Shown: positions 1 through 9,099, counted from the first letter of the stretch. The stretch is 64,000 bases of DNA from Peptococcaceae bacterium (GCA_019420345.1 JAHZHI010000030.1:1-64000), one strand, 5' to 3'. Notes: generated by a model not told the origin, from the letters alone. Translations and numbers: made by a program.

Positions 1-80
1 GGCGTAGTCTCGATTTTTGTTATTTCGAGTATCTACTCTATGGGGAGCTTATCAGATAACATAGCGGCGGTCTTTTGTGT

Positions 81-530
81 TCAGTGTTTGTTTCGTGTCT
101 TTTTCAACAGCAGGCGGACCAGAGTGAACGTTGCCAACAATGCAAAGATGGCAATGGTTGTCGTTGGCGGATAAAAAGTGCTTCCAAGATTACTGTCCAC
201 GCGCGTTCCATTGATGATGAGTGGCAGCGGCAAACGAATGGCCAGATAAAAGGCTGCGAAGGCAGCCAGCAAATACACTAGCGGTGTGAACCAGCGCAGC
301 CAGCGGTCACGCACCAAAAGGGCGCAGAGAATGCCAGCAATCAGCCATGGTGCGGCTGTCAAGAGCCAGACATAGAGATAGGTGACTGGAATACCAGCAA
401 CGGTGGTATTAGGAATTTGGAAGTTGACGGAGAGATTGATTTTGCTGATTTCTGCAAGATAACCAAATCCAGTGAAATTGATCCATAACAGAACCGAGGT
501 AAGCAGTGAAAGCATGAAAGATTTTAACAT
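81..530 (-). CDS. hypothetical four-helix membrane protein
   Basis: A 149-residue protein that I do not recognise. It has about four hydrophobic segments: near the N-terminus (residues 3-25), around 48-70, 80-98 and 122-141. The last ends in a basic tail (LLLKKTRNKH), which suggests a cytoplasmic C-terminus. The frame stays open upstream, but the ATG at 530 is preceded by a good GGAGGT eight bases away, so I start there. It is transcribed away from nfnA and has no close partner on this side of the window. No enzymatic motif is visible, so no function is proposed. Confidence 0.6.
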   Translation of the reverse strand: MLKSFMLSLLTSVLLWINFTGFGYLAEISKINLSVNFQIPNTTVAGIPVTYLYVWLLTAAPWLIAGILCALLVRDRWLRWFTPLVYLLAAFAAFYLAIRLPLPLIINGTRVDSNLGSTFYPPTTTIAIFALLATFTLVRLLLKKTRNKH

Positions 531-680
531 GATGGTCACCTCCAGAATGACATGAATAAAAAGGTCGTAATTTTCAAAAAAGTTCTTTTTATAGTATAAC
601 TGATGAAAATATATGATGCAATAATAATTTGAATTGAACAAGAAGATAGAATGCTTCTTTATTAAAAATCAATTCTGCTA

Positions 681-686
681 TATAAT
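681..686 (+). promoter_or_regulatory. possible -10 of nfnAB
   Basis: A TATAAT hexamer lies about 40 bases before the nfnA start. No convincing -35 is seen at 16-18 bases, so this is only a candidate. Confidence 0.35.
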
Positions 687-727
687 AGATAGCAGTGAAT
701 AAAACTTGATTCTTAGAGGAAGAAGGG

Positions 728-1588
728 TTGAACGTGTATAAAATTGTAGACTACAAACACCTTGGCGGCCAGACCCACGAATTGGTCATCGAAGCGCCTC
801 AGCTTGCTAAAAAAGCAAAAGCTGGTCAATTTCTCATCGTGCGCATGGGTGAAGGGGAAGAACGTATTCCGCTGACCATTGCAGACCATGATGCAGAAGC
901 TGGCACTGTCACCATCGTTGTTCAGGCAGTTGGACACTCCACGAAAAAAATGGTTGAAATGCGTCCAGGTGATGCGTTTACAGACGTTGTGGGACCATTG
1001 GGACAAGCTAGTGAAATTGAAAACTATGGCACTGTTGTCATTGTCGGCGGTGGTGTAGGGATTGCGCCAATTTATCCAATCGCTCGCGATCTCAAGTTGG
1101 CAGGCAACCGCGTCATTGCCATCATTGGCGCCAAGAACAAAGATCTGCTGTTTTGGGAAGATAAACTTGCTGCCGCAGTTGATGAAGTCCGCATCGCCAC
1201 CGATGACGGTTCTGTCGGTCACAAAGGCTTTGTCACTGATTTGCTCGCAGAAGCTTGCGACAGTGAAAAAGTGAACATTGTATGGGCTATTGGGCCAATG
1301 ATCATGATGTACAATTGTGTGAAAGTGACAAAAGAACGTGGCATTCGTTCCATCGTTAGCATGAACCCTGTCATGATCGATGGTACTGGTATGTGCGGCG
1401 GCTGCCGTGTGCGCGTGGGCAATGAAACAAAGTTTGCTTGTGTCGATGGGCCAGAATTTGACGGCGATCTGATCGATTTTGATTTGGCCATGAAGCGTTC
1501 CCGTTTCATGCGCGATAAGGAAGCAGAAGCTACCGAACACGATCATGTTTGCAATCTCGGCCTGAATCACGAAGGAGGCGCACAATAA
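728..1588 (+). CDS. nfnA: NADH-dependent ferredoxin:NADP oxidoreductase small subunit (NfnA type)
   Basis: FAD-binding ferredoxin reductase-like subunit of 286 residues, the usual size. The N-terminal half is the FAD barrel and the middle is the NAD-binding fold, with GGGVGIAP near residue 114. A C-terminal [2Fe-2S] motif (GMCGGCRV, then FACVDGP) sits around residues 220-240, as in NfnA and sulfide dehydrogenase subunits. With NfnB it forms a cytoplasmic flavin-based bifurcating transhydrogenase that links NADH, NADPH and ferredoxin pools. The TTG at 728 follows GAGGAAG; a GTG at 734 is an alternative start. Its stop overlaps the nfnB start by one base (TAATG), so the two are translationally coupled. 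Sulfide dehydrogenase is the main alternative name. Confidence 0.88.
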   Translation: MNVYKIVDYKHLGGQTHELVIEAPQLAKKAKAGQFLIVRMGEGEERIPLTIADHDAEAGTVTIVVQAVGHSTKKMVEMRPGDAFTDVVGPLGQASEIENYGTVVIVGGGVGIAPIYPIARDLKLAGNRVIAIIGAKNKDLLFWEDKLAAAVDEVRIATDDGSVGHKGFVTDLLAEACDSEKVNIVWAIGPMIMMYNCVKVTKERGIRSIVSMNPVMIDGTGMCGGCRVRVGNETKFACVDGPEFDGDLIDFDLAMKRSRFMRDKEAEATEHDHVCNLGLNHEGGAQ

Positions 1589-2979
1589 TGGCAAGCAAAG
1601 CACCTAGACATGACATGCCTGTACAAGACGCAAAAGTCCGCGTCACCAATTTTAACGAAGTTGCACTGGGTTACAGTGCCGAAACTGCTGTCGCTGAGGC
1701 AGAACGCTGCCTGCATTGCGCAAAGCCTCGCTGCGTTGAAGGCTGCCCAGTGCATGTAGATATCCCTGATTTTATCGCTGCACTTGCTGAAGGAAATTTT
1801 GCTGAATCGGCAAAGCGTCTGAAACAACACACCAGCCTGCCAGCCATCTGCGGTCGTGTTTGCCCACAGGAAAACCAGTGCGAAGGCAAATGTGTGCTCG
1901 GTATCAAGGGTGAACCTGTCGCCATCGGTCGTCTCGAACGTTTCGTGGCTGACTGGGACCGTGAACAGGAACACGAAGCTGCGGCACTGCCTGAAAAGAA
2001 TGGCAAGAAGGTTGGCATTGTTGGTGCCGGTCCTGCTGGGCTTGCCTGCGCTGGCGATCTTGCTAAGATGGGTTATGACGTCACCGTTTTTGAAGCACTG
2101 CATACCCCTGGCGGCGTGCTCATGTATGGGATTCCTGAATTCCGTCTGCCAAAAGCCATTGTTCAGCACGAAATCAACAACATCCGTGAACTGGGTGTGA
2201 AGTTTGAAGTGGATGCTATTGTTGGTAAACTTTATGACATTGAAGAGCTCAAAAACGACTACGGCTTCGATGCATTTTTCGTTGGCACTGGTGCAGGGCT
2301 GCCGCACTTCATGAATCTGGAAGGGGAAAACCTCAACGGCATCTATTCTGCCAATGAATTTCTGACCCGTTCCAATCTGATGAAGGCTTATCAGTTCCCT
2401 AATGCAGCAACGCCAATTAAAGTCGGCAAACGAGCAGCCATCATTGGCGGCGGCAACGTTGCCATGGACGCTGCGCGTACGGCACTGCGCCTTGGTGCGG
2501 AAGAAAGCTACATTGTTTATCGCCGCAGCAAAGAAGAAATTCCTGCACGTGCCGAAGAATTGGAACACGCTATTGAAGAAGGCGTGCAGCTCAAACTCCT
2601 GAGCTCCCCAATCAAATACATTGGTGATGAAAACGACGTCGTCACTGGCATGGTGCTGCAAAAATACGAACTCGGCGAACCTGACGAAAGCGGGCGCCGC
2701 CGTCCGGTTGCCATCGAAGGGGAAACCGAAGAAATGGCCATCGATACTGTCATCGTTGCCATCGGTCAGGGACCAAACCCAATCCTCACCAACAGCACTG
2801 AAGGCCTTGAACTCAATAAGCGCGGCAACATCGTTGCTGATGAAAAAGGCCAAACCAGCCTGCCATATGTATTTGCCGGCGGCGACATCGTCACTGGCGC
2901 AGCCACTGTTATCAAGGCCATGGGCGCTGGTAAAGATGCCGCTGTGGCCATCGATGAATATCTGAAAGCTCAAGGCTGA
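1588..2979 (+). CDS. nfnB: NADPH-dependent glutamate synthase-like large subunit (NfnB type)
   Basis: A 463-residue GltA-type flavoprotein. An N-terminal ferredoxin-like cysteine cluster (CLHCAKPRCVEGCPV, later CGRVCPQENQCEGKC) would bind [4Fe-4S] centres. A first dinucleotide fold (GAGPAGLACAGDLA, near residue 150) and a second (GGGNVAMDAARTA, near 290) bind FAD and NADPH. The C-terminal GGDIVTGAATVI motif is typical of this family. No glutaminase or FMN-synthase domain is present, so this is the small glutamate synthase-like protein that pairs with NfnA rather than a full glutamate synthase. The ATG at 1588 follows GGAGG and overlaps the nfnA stop. A strong hairpin terminator follows, so nfnAB is a closed two-gene unit. 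Confidence 0.88.
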   Translation: MASKAPRHDMPVQDAKVRVTNFNEVALGYSAETAVAEAERCLHCAKPRCVEGCPVHVDIPDFIAALAEGNFAESAKRLKQHTSLPAICGRVCPQENQCEGKCVLGIKGEPVAIGRLERFVADWDREQEHEAAALPEKNGKKVGIVGAGPAGLACAGDLAKMGYDVTVFEALHTPGGVLMYGIPEFRLPKAIVQHEINNIRELGVKFEVDAIVGKLYDIEELKNDYGFDAFFVGTGAGLPHFMNLEGENLNGIYSANEFLTRSNLMKAYQFPNAATPIKVGKRAAIIGGGNVAMDAARTALRLGAEESYIVYRRSKEEIPARAEELEHAIEEGVQLKLLSSPIKYIGDENDVVTGMVLQKYELGEPDESGRRRPVAIEGETEEMAIDTVIVAIGQGPNPILTNSTEGLELNKRGNIVADEKGQTSLPYVFAGGDIVTGAATVIKAMGAGKDAAVAIDEYLKAQG

Positions 2980-3003
2980 GCTGCTTATTAACTTTAAAAA
3001 ATC

Positions 3004-3034
3004 AACGCTGACGCGATTTGCGTCAGCGTTTTTT
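3004..3034 (+). terminator. rho-independent terminator after nfnAB
   Basis: Perfect 11-bp stem (AACGCTGACGC with its complement), five-base loop, then a run of T. Confidence 0.85.
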
Positions 3035-3110
3035 GTTGTGCGTGGGTTGTGGTGGCATTCGTCAGAGAAATGAAGTATAATAATGGCAGTACGATTTAGG
3101 AGGATCGCGC

Positions 3111-3767
3111 ATGGGAAATTTTCTGCCAAGCTTGAGCGATTTGATTTTGACGCTGCTGGCTATTGTACCGGCTATGTGTTTTCATGAGTACGCGCATGGA
3201 TGGATGAGCTATAAACTCGGTGATCCATCGCCAAAATATGACGGACGCCTGAGTTTGAATCCATTGCACCATATCGACCCAATTGGCGCGCTGTTCCTGC
3301 TTTTCTTCAACTTTGGTTGGGCGAAGCCGGTGCAGGTAAATCCGCGCTATTACAAAAATCCAAAGAAGGGCATGGCGCTGGTGGCGCTGGCCGGTCCGGT
3401 GGCAAATTTCATTTTGGCGCTGGTTTGCCTGATTGTCACCAATGTTATTGTCAAACTGACCGGCGGCAGCGTGTCGTTCACGGTGTATTTGATTTATCAA
3501 TTCTTTATGCTGTCGGCGATGGTCAATGTGGGGCTGGGTGTGTTTAACCTGATTCCGCTGCCACCACTTGATGGCTCAAAAGTTCTCGCTATGTTCCTAC
3601 CATCAAAATACTATTTTAAATACATGCAATTTGAACAATGGGGCTTTATCCTGCTCTTTCTGCTCTTGGCGATTGGTGCATTCAGCGGCCCATTGTATTA
3701 TCTGCGCAACGGCGTCATCAATTATTTGGACTTTATCGCCAATGCGCTGACCAGTTTTCTTGCATAA
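3111..3767 (+). CDS. site-2 protease family membrane protein (M50)
   Basis: A 218-residue membrane metalloprotease-like protein. The zinc motif HEYAH lies at about residues 25-29 in the first membrane segment, and the second conserved motif NLIPLPPLDGSK near residues 145-156 supplies the aspartate ligand. Four or five further hydrophobic segments are visible. This is the short M50 type without a PDZ domain, common in Bacillota and usually of unknown substrate, as distinct from RseP. The ATG is preceded by AGGAGG. A TATAAT at 3076 could be its -10. It lies 40 bases before mtaB on the same strand and may be cotranscribed with it. Confidence 0.82.
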   Translation: MGNFLPSLSDLILTLLAIVPAMCFHEYAHGWMSYKLGDPSPKYDGRLSLNPLHHIDPIGALFLLFFNFGWAKPVQVNPRYYKNPKKGMALVALAGPVANFILALVCLIVTNVIVKLTGGSVSFTVYLIYQFFMLSAMVNVGLGVFNLIPLPPLDGSKVLAMFLPSKYYFKYMQFEQWGFILLFLLLAIGAFSGPLYYLRNGVINYLDFIANALTSFLA

Positions 3768-3807
3768 AATAAGAGCGCTCCTGTGCGCATAAAAGGAAGT
3801 GACATAT

Positions 3808-5142
3808 TTGTCAAACACAACGCCATTGAAAGTGGCTTTTCATACGTTAGGCTGTAAAGTCAATCAGCATGATTCCGCCATTATGGCGGCGCTGTTTCAA
3901 GATGCCGGCTACACCATCGTGGATTTCAACGATAAGGCCGATGTGTATGTCGTCAACACCTGTACAGTGACCCATCTCAGTGATCGCAAGTCGCGTCAGA
4001 TGATTCGCCGCGCAGCAGGTGAAAATCCTGATGCTACGGTGGTTGTCTGCGGCTGTTATGCGCAGACTGCGAAGAATGAGCTGGAAGCGCTCGATGAGGT
4101 GGATCTCATCATCGGCACCAATGAACGGCATCGTGTGGTGGAGGCGGTGGAAGAGTTCCGCGCCAATCATGTCAAAACCGCTTATATGCCGGATGATGAT
4201 GAGTTGTTCGTTTACGAAGATTTGCCGCACGAACGCGTCAGCGGCATGACCCGTGCTTATGTCAAGGTGCAGGAAGGCTGCGATCAGTTCTGCGCTTACT
4301 GCATCATTCCCTATGCCCGCGGTCCGCTGCGTTCCCGTTCGGAAGAAGACACCATTGCCGAGATCAATATGTTGGTGGACAAAGGCTACAAAGAAGTGAT
4401 TCTTACCGGCATTCATCTTGGCGCTTATGGGCGTGGGGTGAAAGATCAAACTTGTGATCTTACGGGCCTGTGCCGTCGCATCCTCGATGAAACCAAGATC
4501 GAGCGTCTGCGCTTGGGCTCGCTGGAAGGCATTGAGGTCACCGATGAACTCATCGATATGATTGCAACCAATCCACGCATGGCACAACATTTGCACCTGC
4601 CGCTGCAAAGTGGCTGTGACCGCACGCTGGAAGCGATGCGCCGTCCATATGACAGCGAAGCCTTCCGCGATATGATGCGCAGCATTCGCCAGCGTGTGCC
4701 GGATATTGCCATTACCACGGATCTCATGGTGGGTTTTCCAGATGAGACCGAAGAAGATTTCAAAGAAAGTTTGGTCTTTTGCAATGACATTGCATTTGCC
4801 AATATGCACATTTTTAAATACTCCATGCGCGGCGGCACCCCTGCCGCCGCCATGACGGGTCAAATCGACCCACAGATTAAAGAGCGCCGCGCCAAACAGA
4901 TGGCCGATGTGGCACAGAAAAACAAACACGAGTATGAACAGCGTTTTGTTGGCAAAACCTTGCGCATTCTCGTGGAGGAACAAAACAAGGAGGGCCTCTG
5001 GACAGGCCACAGTTCCAATTATTTATTTGTTGCCTTTCCTGGTGAGGGGATTCAATCCGGCGATTTTGTCGATGTCAAATTGACAGAAGCTGGCAAGAAC
5101 CACTTGCTGGGTGAGATAATATCCAATAGTGAGGAGGAATAG
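3808..5142 (+). CDS. mtaB: tRNA threonylcarbamoyladenosine methylthiotransferase MtaB
   Basis: Radical SAM methylthiotransferase of 444 residues that converts t6A37 to ms2t6A37 in tRNA. The N-terminal domain has the three conserved cysteines (HTLGCKVNQ, VNTCTVT, CGCYAQ). The radical SAM CxxxCxxC is CDQFCAYC, near residue 155, and the C-terminal part fits a TRAM tRNA-binding domain. The HTLGCKVNQ start is characteristic of MtaB rather than MiaB or RimO. I prefer the TTG at 3808 because AAGGAAGTGA sits at proper distance; a GTG at 3799 in the same frame is less well placed. The HIT gene starts one base after its stop, so these form an operon. Confidence 0.88.
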   Translation: MSNTTPLKVAFHTLGCKVNQHDSAIMAALFQDAGYTIVDFNDKADVYVVNTCTVTHLSDRKSRQMIRRAAGENPDATVVVCGCYAQTAKNELEALDEVDLIIGTNERHRVVEAVEEFRANHVKTAYMPDDDELFVYEDLPHERVSGMTRAYVKVQEGCDQFCAYCIIPYARGPLRSRSEEDTIAEINMLVDKGYKEVILTGIHLGAYGRGVKDQTCDLTGLCRRILDETKIERLRLGSLEGIEVTDELIDMIATNPRMAQHLHLPLQSGCDRTLEAMRRPYDSEAFRDMMRSIRQRVPDIAITTDLMVGFPDETEEDFKESLVFCNDIAFANMHIFKYSMRGGTPAAAMTGQIDPQIKERRAKQMADVAQKNKHEYEQRFVGKTLRILVEEQNKEGLWTGHSSNYLFVAFPGEGIQSGDFVDVKLTEAGKNHLLGEIISNSEEE

Positions 5143-5143
5143 T

Positions 5144-5485
5144 ATGAGCGATTGCATTTTCTGCAAGATCGCAAACGGTGAGATTCCTACCAATACCGTT
5201 TACGAAAACGAGCTCGTTCGGGCGTTTCGTGATACCGATCCTCAGGCACCAACTCACGTGCTTGTCGTACCAAAACGCCATGTCCAAAGTGTGAACCAGT
5301 TGACCCAGGAAGACGGCGAATTGATGCTTGCAATGCTTGATGCCATTCATGCCGTCGTCAAGAGCGAAGGCATTGAAGCAGGCTATCGCCTTGTCGCCAA
5401 CACTGGGGAACAAGGCGGCCAAAGCGTTCTGCATTTGCACGTACACGTGCTTGGTGGACGTGACATGAAATGGCCTCCAGGTTAA
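5144..5485 (+). CDS. HIT family protein (HinT-like)
   Basis: A 113-residue histidine-triad protein. The triad HLHVHVLGG lies near residues 97-105 and the N-terminal CIFCKIANGEIP with its paired cysteines is typical of bacterial HinT, a purine nucleoside phosphoramidase. The ATG at 5144 follows GAGGAGG, so longer in-frame starts upstream are not needed. It follows mtaB by one base and precedes the YitT-like gene by six. The association with mtaB is common in Clostridia as far as I recall, but a shared function is not established. Confidence 0.87.
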   Translation: MSDCIFCKIANGEIPTNTVYENELVRAFRDTDPQAPTHVLVVPKRHVQSVNQLTQEDGELMLAMLDAIHAVVKSEGIEAGYRLVANTGEQGGQSVLHLHVHVLGGRDMKWPPG

Positions 5486-5491
5486 TGTGAC

Positions 5492-6166
5492 ATGTCTGAC
5501 CAAAAACCACAGCCAGCGTTATGGAAGCGTATCTTCCAGCCTGCCCAGCCGGGAGAGGAACGCTGGCTGCGTTTTTTTCGCATCTTCCTCGGGAATATCC
5601 TGCTGACCGGGGCTTATGCCTTTATCACTGTACCGAAAATCATTCTTAATGGCGGCGTGACCAGTTTTTCGCTTGTGCTGCAAGCATGGACGGGCATGGA
5701 TGTTGCCATTCTTGTGGATATTCTTTCGGTGCTTCTGATCATTATTAGTTTTATTTTTCTGGGAAAAACGTACTTTGTAGGGGCGCTGTTTTCCAGTATT
5801 TGTTATATGGGACTGTTCAGCCTTTTTCATTGGACTGGCTGGGAATTGCCGTTTCCAGAACTCTTTGGCACGCCAATTTTGGCAACACCGATCGCTGCAG
5901 TGTTCGTTGCTGCTGGTTATTATTTCTGCATCGCTTCCCGGGCGACGGCTGTCAGTTTTGACACCATTGCCATGATCCTGAACAAAAAGAACCCACGTTT
6001 CGACATTGCCATGACCATGATGGTGATCAATATCGTGGTGCTTTTGTCTGGCGTGGCGGCTTACAGCATCAGTGCGGTTGTCTGTGGGCTCGTGTTCACA
6101 TTCCTGCAAGCGCAGTTCCTCAAGCTGTTTTTGAAGCTGGGAAAAGTGCCGCAGGTGGGCGCCTAA
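5492..6166 (+). CDS. YitT family membrane protein
   Basis: A 224-residue membrane protein. After a cytoplasmic N-terminus of about 30 residues there are five hydrophobic segments (about 33-53, 71-91, 95-115, 125-146, 168-210). The KIILNGGVTSFSLVLQ stretch at the end of the first segment matches the conserved N-terminal region of the YitT/DUF161 membrane family. The C-terminal DUF2179 domain of longer YitT proteins is absent. The ATG lies six bases after the HIT stop with only a weak ribosome site, so translation is probably coupled. The transported substrate, if any, is unknown. Confidence 0.68.
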   Translation: MSDQKPQPALWKRIFQPAQPGEERWLRFFRIFLGNILLTGAYAFITVPKIILNGGVTSFSLVLQAWTGMDVAILVDILSVLLIIISFIFLGKTYFVGALFSSICYMGLFSLFHWTGWELPFPELFGTPILATPIAAVFVAAGYYFCIASRATAVSFDTIAMILNKKNPRFDIAMTMMVINIVVLLSGVAAYSISAVVCGLVFTFLQAQFLKLFLKLGKVPQVGA

Positions 6167-6202
6167 AATATGCTTGTTTTTTTATGAAATACGCATTTTA
6201 TC

Positions 6203-6231
6203 TTGCATTTCGCCCATTTCTATCATATAAT
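6203..6231 (+). promoter_or_regulatory. promoter of rpsU
   Basis: TTGCAT and TATAAT separated by 17 bases, about 75 bases ahead of the rpsU start. Confidence 0.75.
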
Positions 6232-6305
6232 AAATCTTGTGTTTAGAATCCAGATATCAACAGTCCCGATTTCTCCTGTTGATTCCGGAGGGAGGGAAGT
6301 AGTCA

Positions 6306-6494
6306 ATGTCATCAGAAATTAAGGTTCGTAAAGACGAATCATTAGATAGCGCATTACGTCGTTTTAAACGTTCTTGCCAGAAATCCGGCGTCCTCGCTGA
6401 ATGCCGCAAGCGCGAACACTATGAAAAGCCAAGCGTAAAGCGCAAGAAAAAATCTGAAGCTGCAAGAAAGAACAATCGCAGAAGATCCTATTGA
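6306..6494 (+). CDS. rpsU: 30S ribosomal protein S21
   Basis: A 62-residue basic protein matching bS21 throughout: an EIKVRKDESLDSALRRFKR start, a conserved KREHYEKPS stretch and an arginine/lysine-rich tail. It binds the 30S subunit near the anti-Shine-Dalgarno region. It has its own promoter, a strong GGAGGGAGG ribosome site and its own terminator, so it is a single-gene unit here. Many Bacillota have gatB/yqey-like genes behind rpsU; that is not the case in this window. Confidence 0.95.
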   Translation: MSSEIKVRKDESLDSALRRFKRSCQKSGVLAECRKREHYEKPSVKRKKKSEAARKNNRRRSY

Positions 6495-6511
6495 TCACAG
6501 GCGAGCAAATA

Positions 6512-6545
6512 AAATCGACCGGTCGTCGACCGGTCGATTTTTTTT
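6512..6545 (+). terminator. terminator after rpsU
   Basis: 11-bp stem (AAATCGACCGG with its complement), seven-base loop, long T run. It lies exactly between convergent genes, and the T run overlaps the stop of the gene at 6544. Confidence 0.85.
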
Positions 6546-6846
6546 ATGCATCGTTTCGCAAATTCAGGATATGTTCGGCAAGAATGCGCAGCTCAAGAGG
6601 ACTGCGATTAAGGCCGATCATTGTTTGAAAGCCAACGTTCATTTCAGCAGCAAGCAGCGCGCCGCTTTCGGTGTCATATTTGATGGTTAGATAACCTTCG
6701 TCGTGGCCGTAGCTGGCATCAAATTGCAGATCGGTTGAGCCATCAGGGTTTTCTGTGGTCTTGACAAGATGAAAATGTTCGTCTAAAGTGGCTTGGTCCG
6801 CTACTTGCATCAAGCGCAGAAAATAGGTTTCTTCATCGCGAGTCAT
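6544..6846 (-). CDS. hypothetical 100-residue soluble protein
   Basis: A small acidic soluble protein that I do not recognise. It begins MTRDEETYFLRLM and has alternating strands (HFHLVKTTE, TDLQFDAS, YLTIKYD, LLAAEMNV) followed by a C-terminal helix rich in leucine. That would suit a small alpha/beta fold. No cysteines, signal peptide or metal motif are seen. The ATG is preceded by AAAGGAG on the minus strand, which supports a real gene. It is convergent with rpsU and divergent from hpt, so it stands alone. Confidence 0.6.
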   Translation of the reverse strand: MTRDEETYFLRLMQVADQATLDEHFHLVKTTENPDGSTDLQFDASYGHDEGYLTIKYDTESGALLAAEMNVGFQTMIGLNRSPLELRILAEHILNLRNDA

Positions 6847-6938
6847 GGGAATCTCCTTTCAACGTGAGATGATTATCGTCATTATACCACAGCCTTCACT
6901 TATGGTGCAAAATTCCCGGCCTTGCGGCATGTGCAGTG

Positions 6939-6967
6939 TTGCTCAATAAGGTGGACTATGATAGACT
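6939..6967 (+). promoter_or_regulatory. candidate promoter of hpt-guaA
   Basis: TTGCTC and TAGACT separated by 17 bases, about 40 bases before the hpt start. No purine-riboswitch-like structure was noticed in the short leader. Confidence 0.45.
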
Positions 6968-7009
6968 AAAAGATAGCGAATTGATAGATACAGATAGGGA
7001 GGAAGCAGA

Positions 7010-7558
7010 GTGGATCTTTCGCAGCGTAAAGTTTTGATTTCACGCGAGGACATCGCAAAACGCGTACAGGAACTGGGTCACCAGATTACAGAAGACTATA
7101 AAGGGTCAGAGCGCCCATTGGTGATCATTTCTGTGCTCAAGGGAGCGATCCCATTCACGGCAGATTTGATTCGCGCCATCGATCTGCCATTGCGCTTGGA
7201 GGTATTGGTGGCATCCAGCTATGGCAGCGGCACCGTTTCAAGCGGTAAAGTAGAATTAAAGTATCAGAGCTTTGGCGATCTTTCAGGCTGTAACGTGATT
7301 CTGGTAGACGATATCATTGATTCCGGAAATACACTGGCCGCCATTGGTCGCACGATCAAGGATTTCAACCCAGAGCATGTGGCTTACTGCACCTTTTTGA
7401 ACAAGCCGGATCGCCGTGAGGCCGATATTGCCGTTGACTATATGGGCTACGACATCCCAGATAAGTTCGTCATCGGTTACGGCTTGGATTTTGACAGCAA
7501 ATATCGCGAATTACCGGATATTTTCACCATCGAAGAATTTGAAGGGGAGGAACACTAA
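7010..7558 (+). CDS. hpt: hypoxanthine phosphoribosyltransferase
   Basis: A 182-residue type I phosphoribosyltransferase. The PRPP-binding motif VILVDDIIDSGNTL lies near residues 96-109, and the flexible-loop SSYGSGT and C-terminal FVIGYGLDFDSKYRELP motifs are those of Hpt. It salvages hypoxanthine and guanine to IMP and GMP in the cytoplasm. The GTG start at 7010 follows GGGAGGAAG. It is followed two bases later by guaA, so salvage to IMP and conversion of XMP to GMP are made from one transcript. Confidence 0.93.
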   Translation: MDLSQRKVLISREDIAKRVQELGHQITEDYKGSERPLVIISVLKGAIPFTADLIRAIDLPLRLEVLVASSYGSGTVSSGKVELKYQSFGDLSGCNVILVDDIIDSGNTLAAIGRTIKDFNPEHVAYCTFLNKPDRREADIAVDYMGYDIPDKFVIGYGLDFDSKYRELPDIFTIEEFEGEEH

Positions 7559-7560
7559 TC

Positions 7561-9099
7561 GTGGATAACAAGCAAGAAATGGTCATCGTTGTTGACTTCG
7601 GCGGCCAATATAACCAGTTGATTGCACGCCGCGTGCGTGAATGCAACGTTTATTGCGAAGTGGTGCCATTTAACAAAGCGCTGCCAGTCATCGAAGAAAA
7701 AATGCCAAAGGGCATCATCTTCACCGGCGGCCCAAACAGCGTGTATGGTGAAGGCGCGCCTCAGATTGAAAAACGCATCTTTGAACTGGGCATCCCAGTG
7801 CTTGGCCTTTGCTACGGCATGCAGCTCATGGCGCACACCTTGGGCGGCAAGGTCGAAGCGGCCGATAAGCGCGAATTTGGCAAGACCCAAACCAATTTTG
7901 ATACCAGCGCAGCGCTCTTCAAAGGCCTGCCTGCAGAAAGCATCACCTGGATGAGCCATGTGGATTATGTGGCTGAAATGCCAGAAGGCTTCACAGCCAT
8001 TGCCCATACCCAGGACTGCCCAGTGGCAGCCATGGCAAACGTGGAAAAGAAACTTTATGCCATGCAGTATCATCCAGAAGTCAACCACACAGAAAACGGC
8101 ACCGCCATGCTCAAAAACTTCCTCATGGAAGTCTGCCAGTGCGACGCCGACTGGACCATGGCCAACTATGCGAAGAAAGCCATTGAAGACATTCGTGCCA
8201 AAGTGGGCGATGGCAAGGTATTGCTCGCACTCTCCGGCGGTGTCGACTCTTCTGTGGCAGCACAGCTCATCAGCAAAGCTGTCGGCAGCCAGCTCACCTG
8301 CATCTTCGTTGACCATGGTCTCATGCGCAAGAACGAAGGCGACGAAGTGGAAGCGGCATTTGCCAACAGCGGCATGAACTTCATTCGTGTCGATGCCGAA
8401 GAACGTTTCCTCGGCAAACTCGCTGGCGTAACCGATCCAGAACGCAAGCGCAAAATCATTGGCGAAGAATTTATTCGCGTTTTCGAAGACGAAGGCCGCA
8501 AAATTGGTGCAGTAGACTACCTCGCACAGGGCACCATCTATCCTGACGTTATCGAAAGCGGCACCGGTGACGCTGCCGTCATCAAGAGCCATCACAACGT
8601 TGGCGGCCTGCCTGCAGTTGTTGACTTCAAAGGCCTCATCGAACCACTGCGCATGCTCTTTAAAGACGAAGTGCGTCAGCTCGGCATCGAACTCGGCCTC
8701 GCCGACTACCTCGTATGGCGCCAGCCATTCCCAGGTCCAGGCCTCGCTATCCGTGTCATGGGTGAAATCACCAAGGATAAACTCGATATCCTCCGTGATG
8801 CCGATGCCATCTACCGCGAAGAAATTGCCAATGCCGGTCTCGACCGCAGCATCAACCAATACTTCGCTGTGCTCACTTCCACCCGCACCGTTGGCGTCAT
8901 GGGTGACTTCCGTACCTATGATTATACCCTCGCCCTCCGCGGCGTAACCACCACCGACTTCATGACCGCTGACTGGGCTCGTATTCCATACGATGTCCTC
9001 GATAAAATCTCCAGCCGCATTGTCAACGAAGTCGACCACATCAACCGTATCGTTTACGACATCACCAGCAAACCACCATCAACCATTGAGTGGGAGTAA
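7561..9099 (+). CDS. guaA: GMP synthase (glutamine-hydrolysing)
   Basis: Full-length 512-residue GuaA. The N-terminal glutamine amidotransferase has the nucleophile in GLCYGMQ (near residue 81) and the histidine/glutamate pair in YHPEVNHTE (near 170). The ATP pyrophosphatase domain has the P-loop ALSGGVDSSVAA near residue 225. The C-terminal dimerisation domain carries FPGPGLAIRV and ends in TIEWE, as is typical. It aminates XMP to GMP. The GTG start is two bases after the hpt stop, with GGGGAGG upstream inside the hpt end. A terminator follows. Confidence 0.96.
   Translation: MDNKQEMVIVVDFGGQYNQLIARRVRECNVYCEVVPFNKALPVIEEKMPKGIIFTGGPNSVYGEGAPQIEKRIFELGIPVLGLCYGMQLMAHTLGGKVEAADKREFGKTQTNFDTSAALFKGLPAESITWMSHVDYVAEMPEGFTAIAHTQDCPVAAMANVEKKLYAMQYHPEVNHTENGTAMLKNFLMEVCQCDADWTMANYAKKAIEDIRAKVGDGKVLLALSGGVDSSVAAQLISKAVGSQLTCIFVDHGLMRKNEGDEVEAAFANSGMNFIRVDAEERFLGKLAGVTDPERKRKIIGEEFIRVFEDEGRKIGAVDYLAQGTIYPDVIESGTGDAAVIKSHHNVGGLPAVVDFKGLIEPLRMLFKDEVRQLGIELGLADYLVWRQPFPGPGLAIRVMGEITKDKLDILRDADAIYREEIANAGLDRSINQYFAVLTSTRTVGVMGDFRTYDYTLALRGVTTTDFMTADWARIPYDVLDKISSRIVNEVDHINRIVYDITSKPPSTIEWE

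Noticed and set aside
1567..3129. 520-codon open frame on the minus strand over nfnB
   Set aside because: Shadow of nfnB; it crosses the nfnAB terminator and has no family features.
7555..9039. 494-codon open frame on the minus strand over guaA
   Set aside because: It mirrors guaA in full, has no recognisable domains and a composition expected from an antisense shadow of a GC-rich gene.
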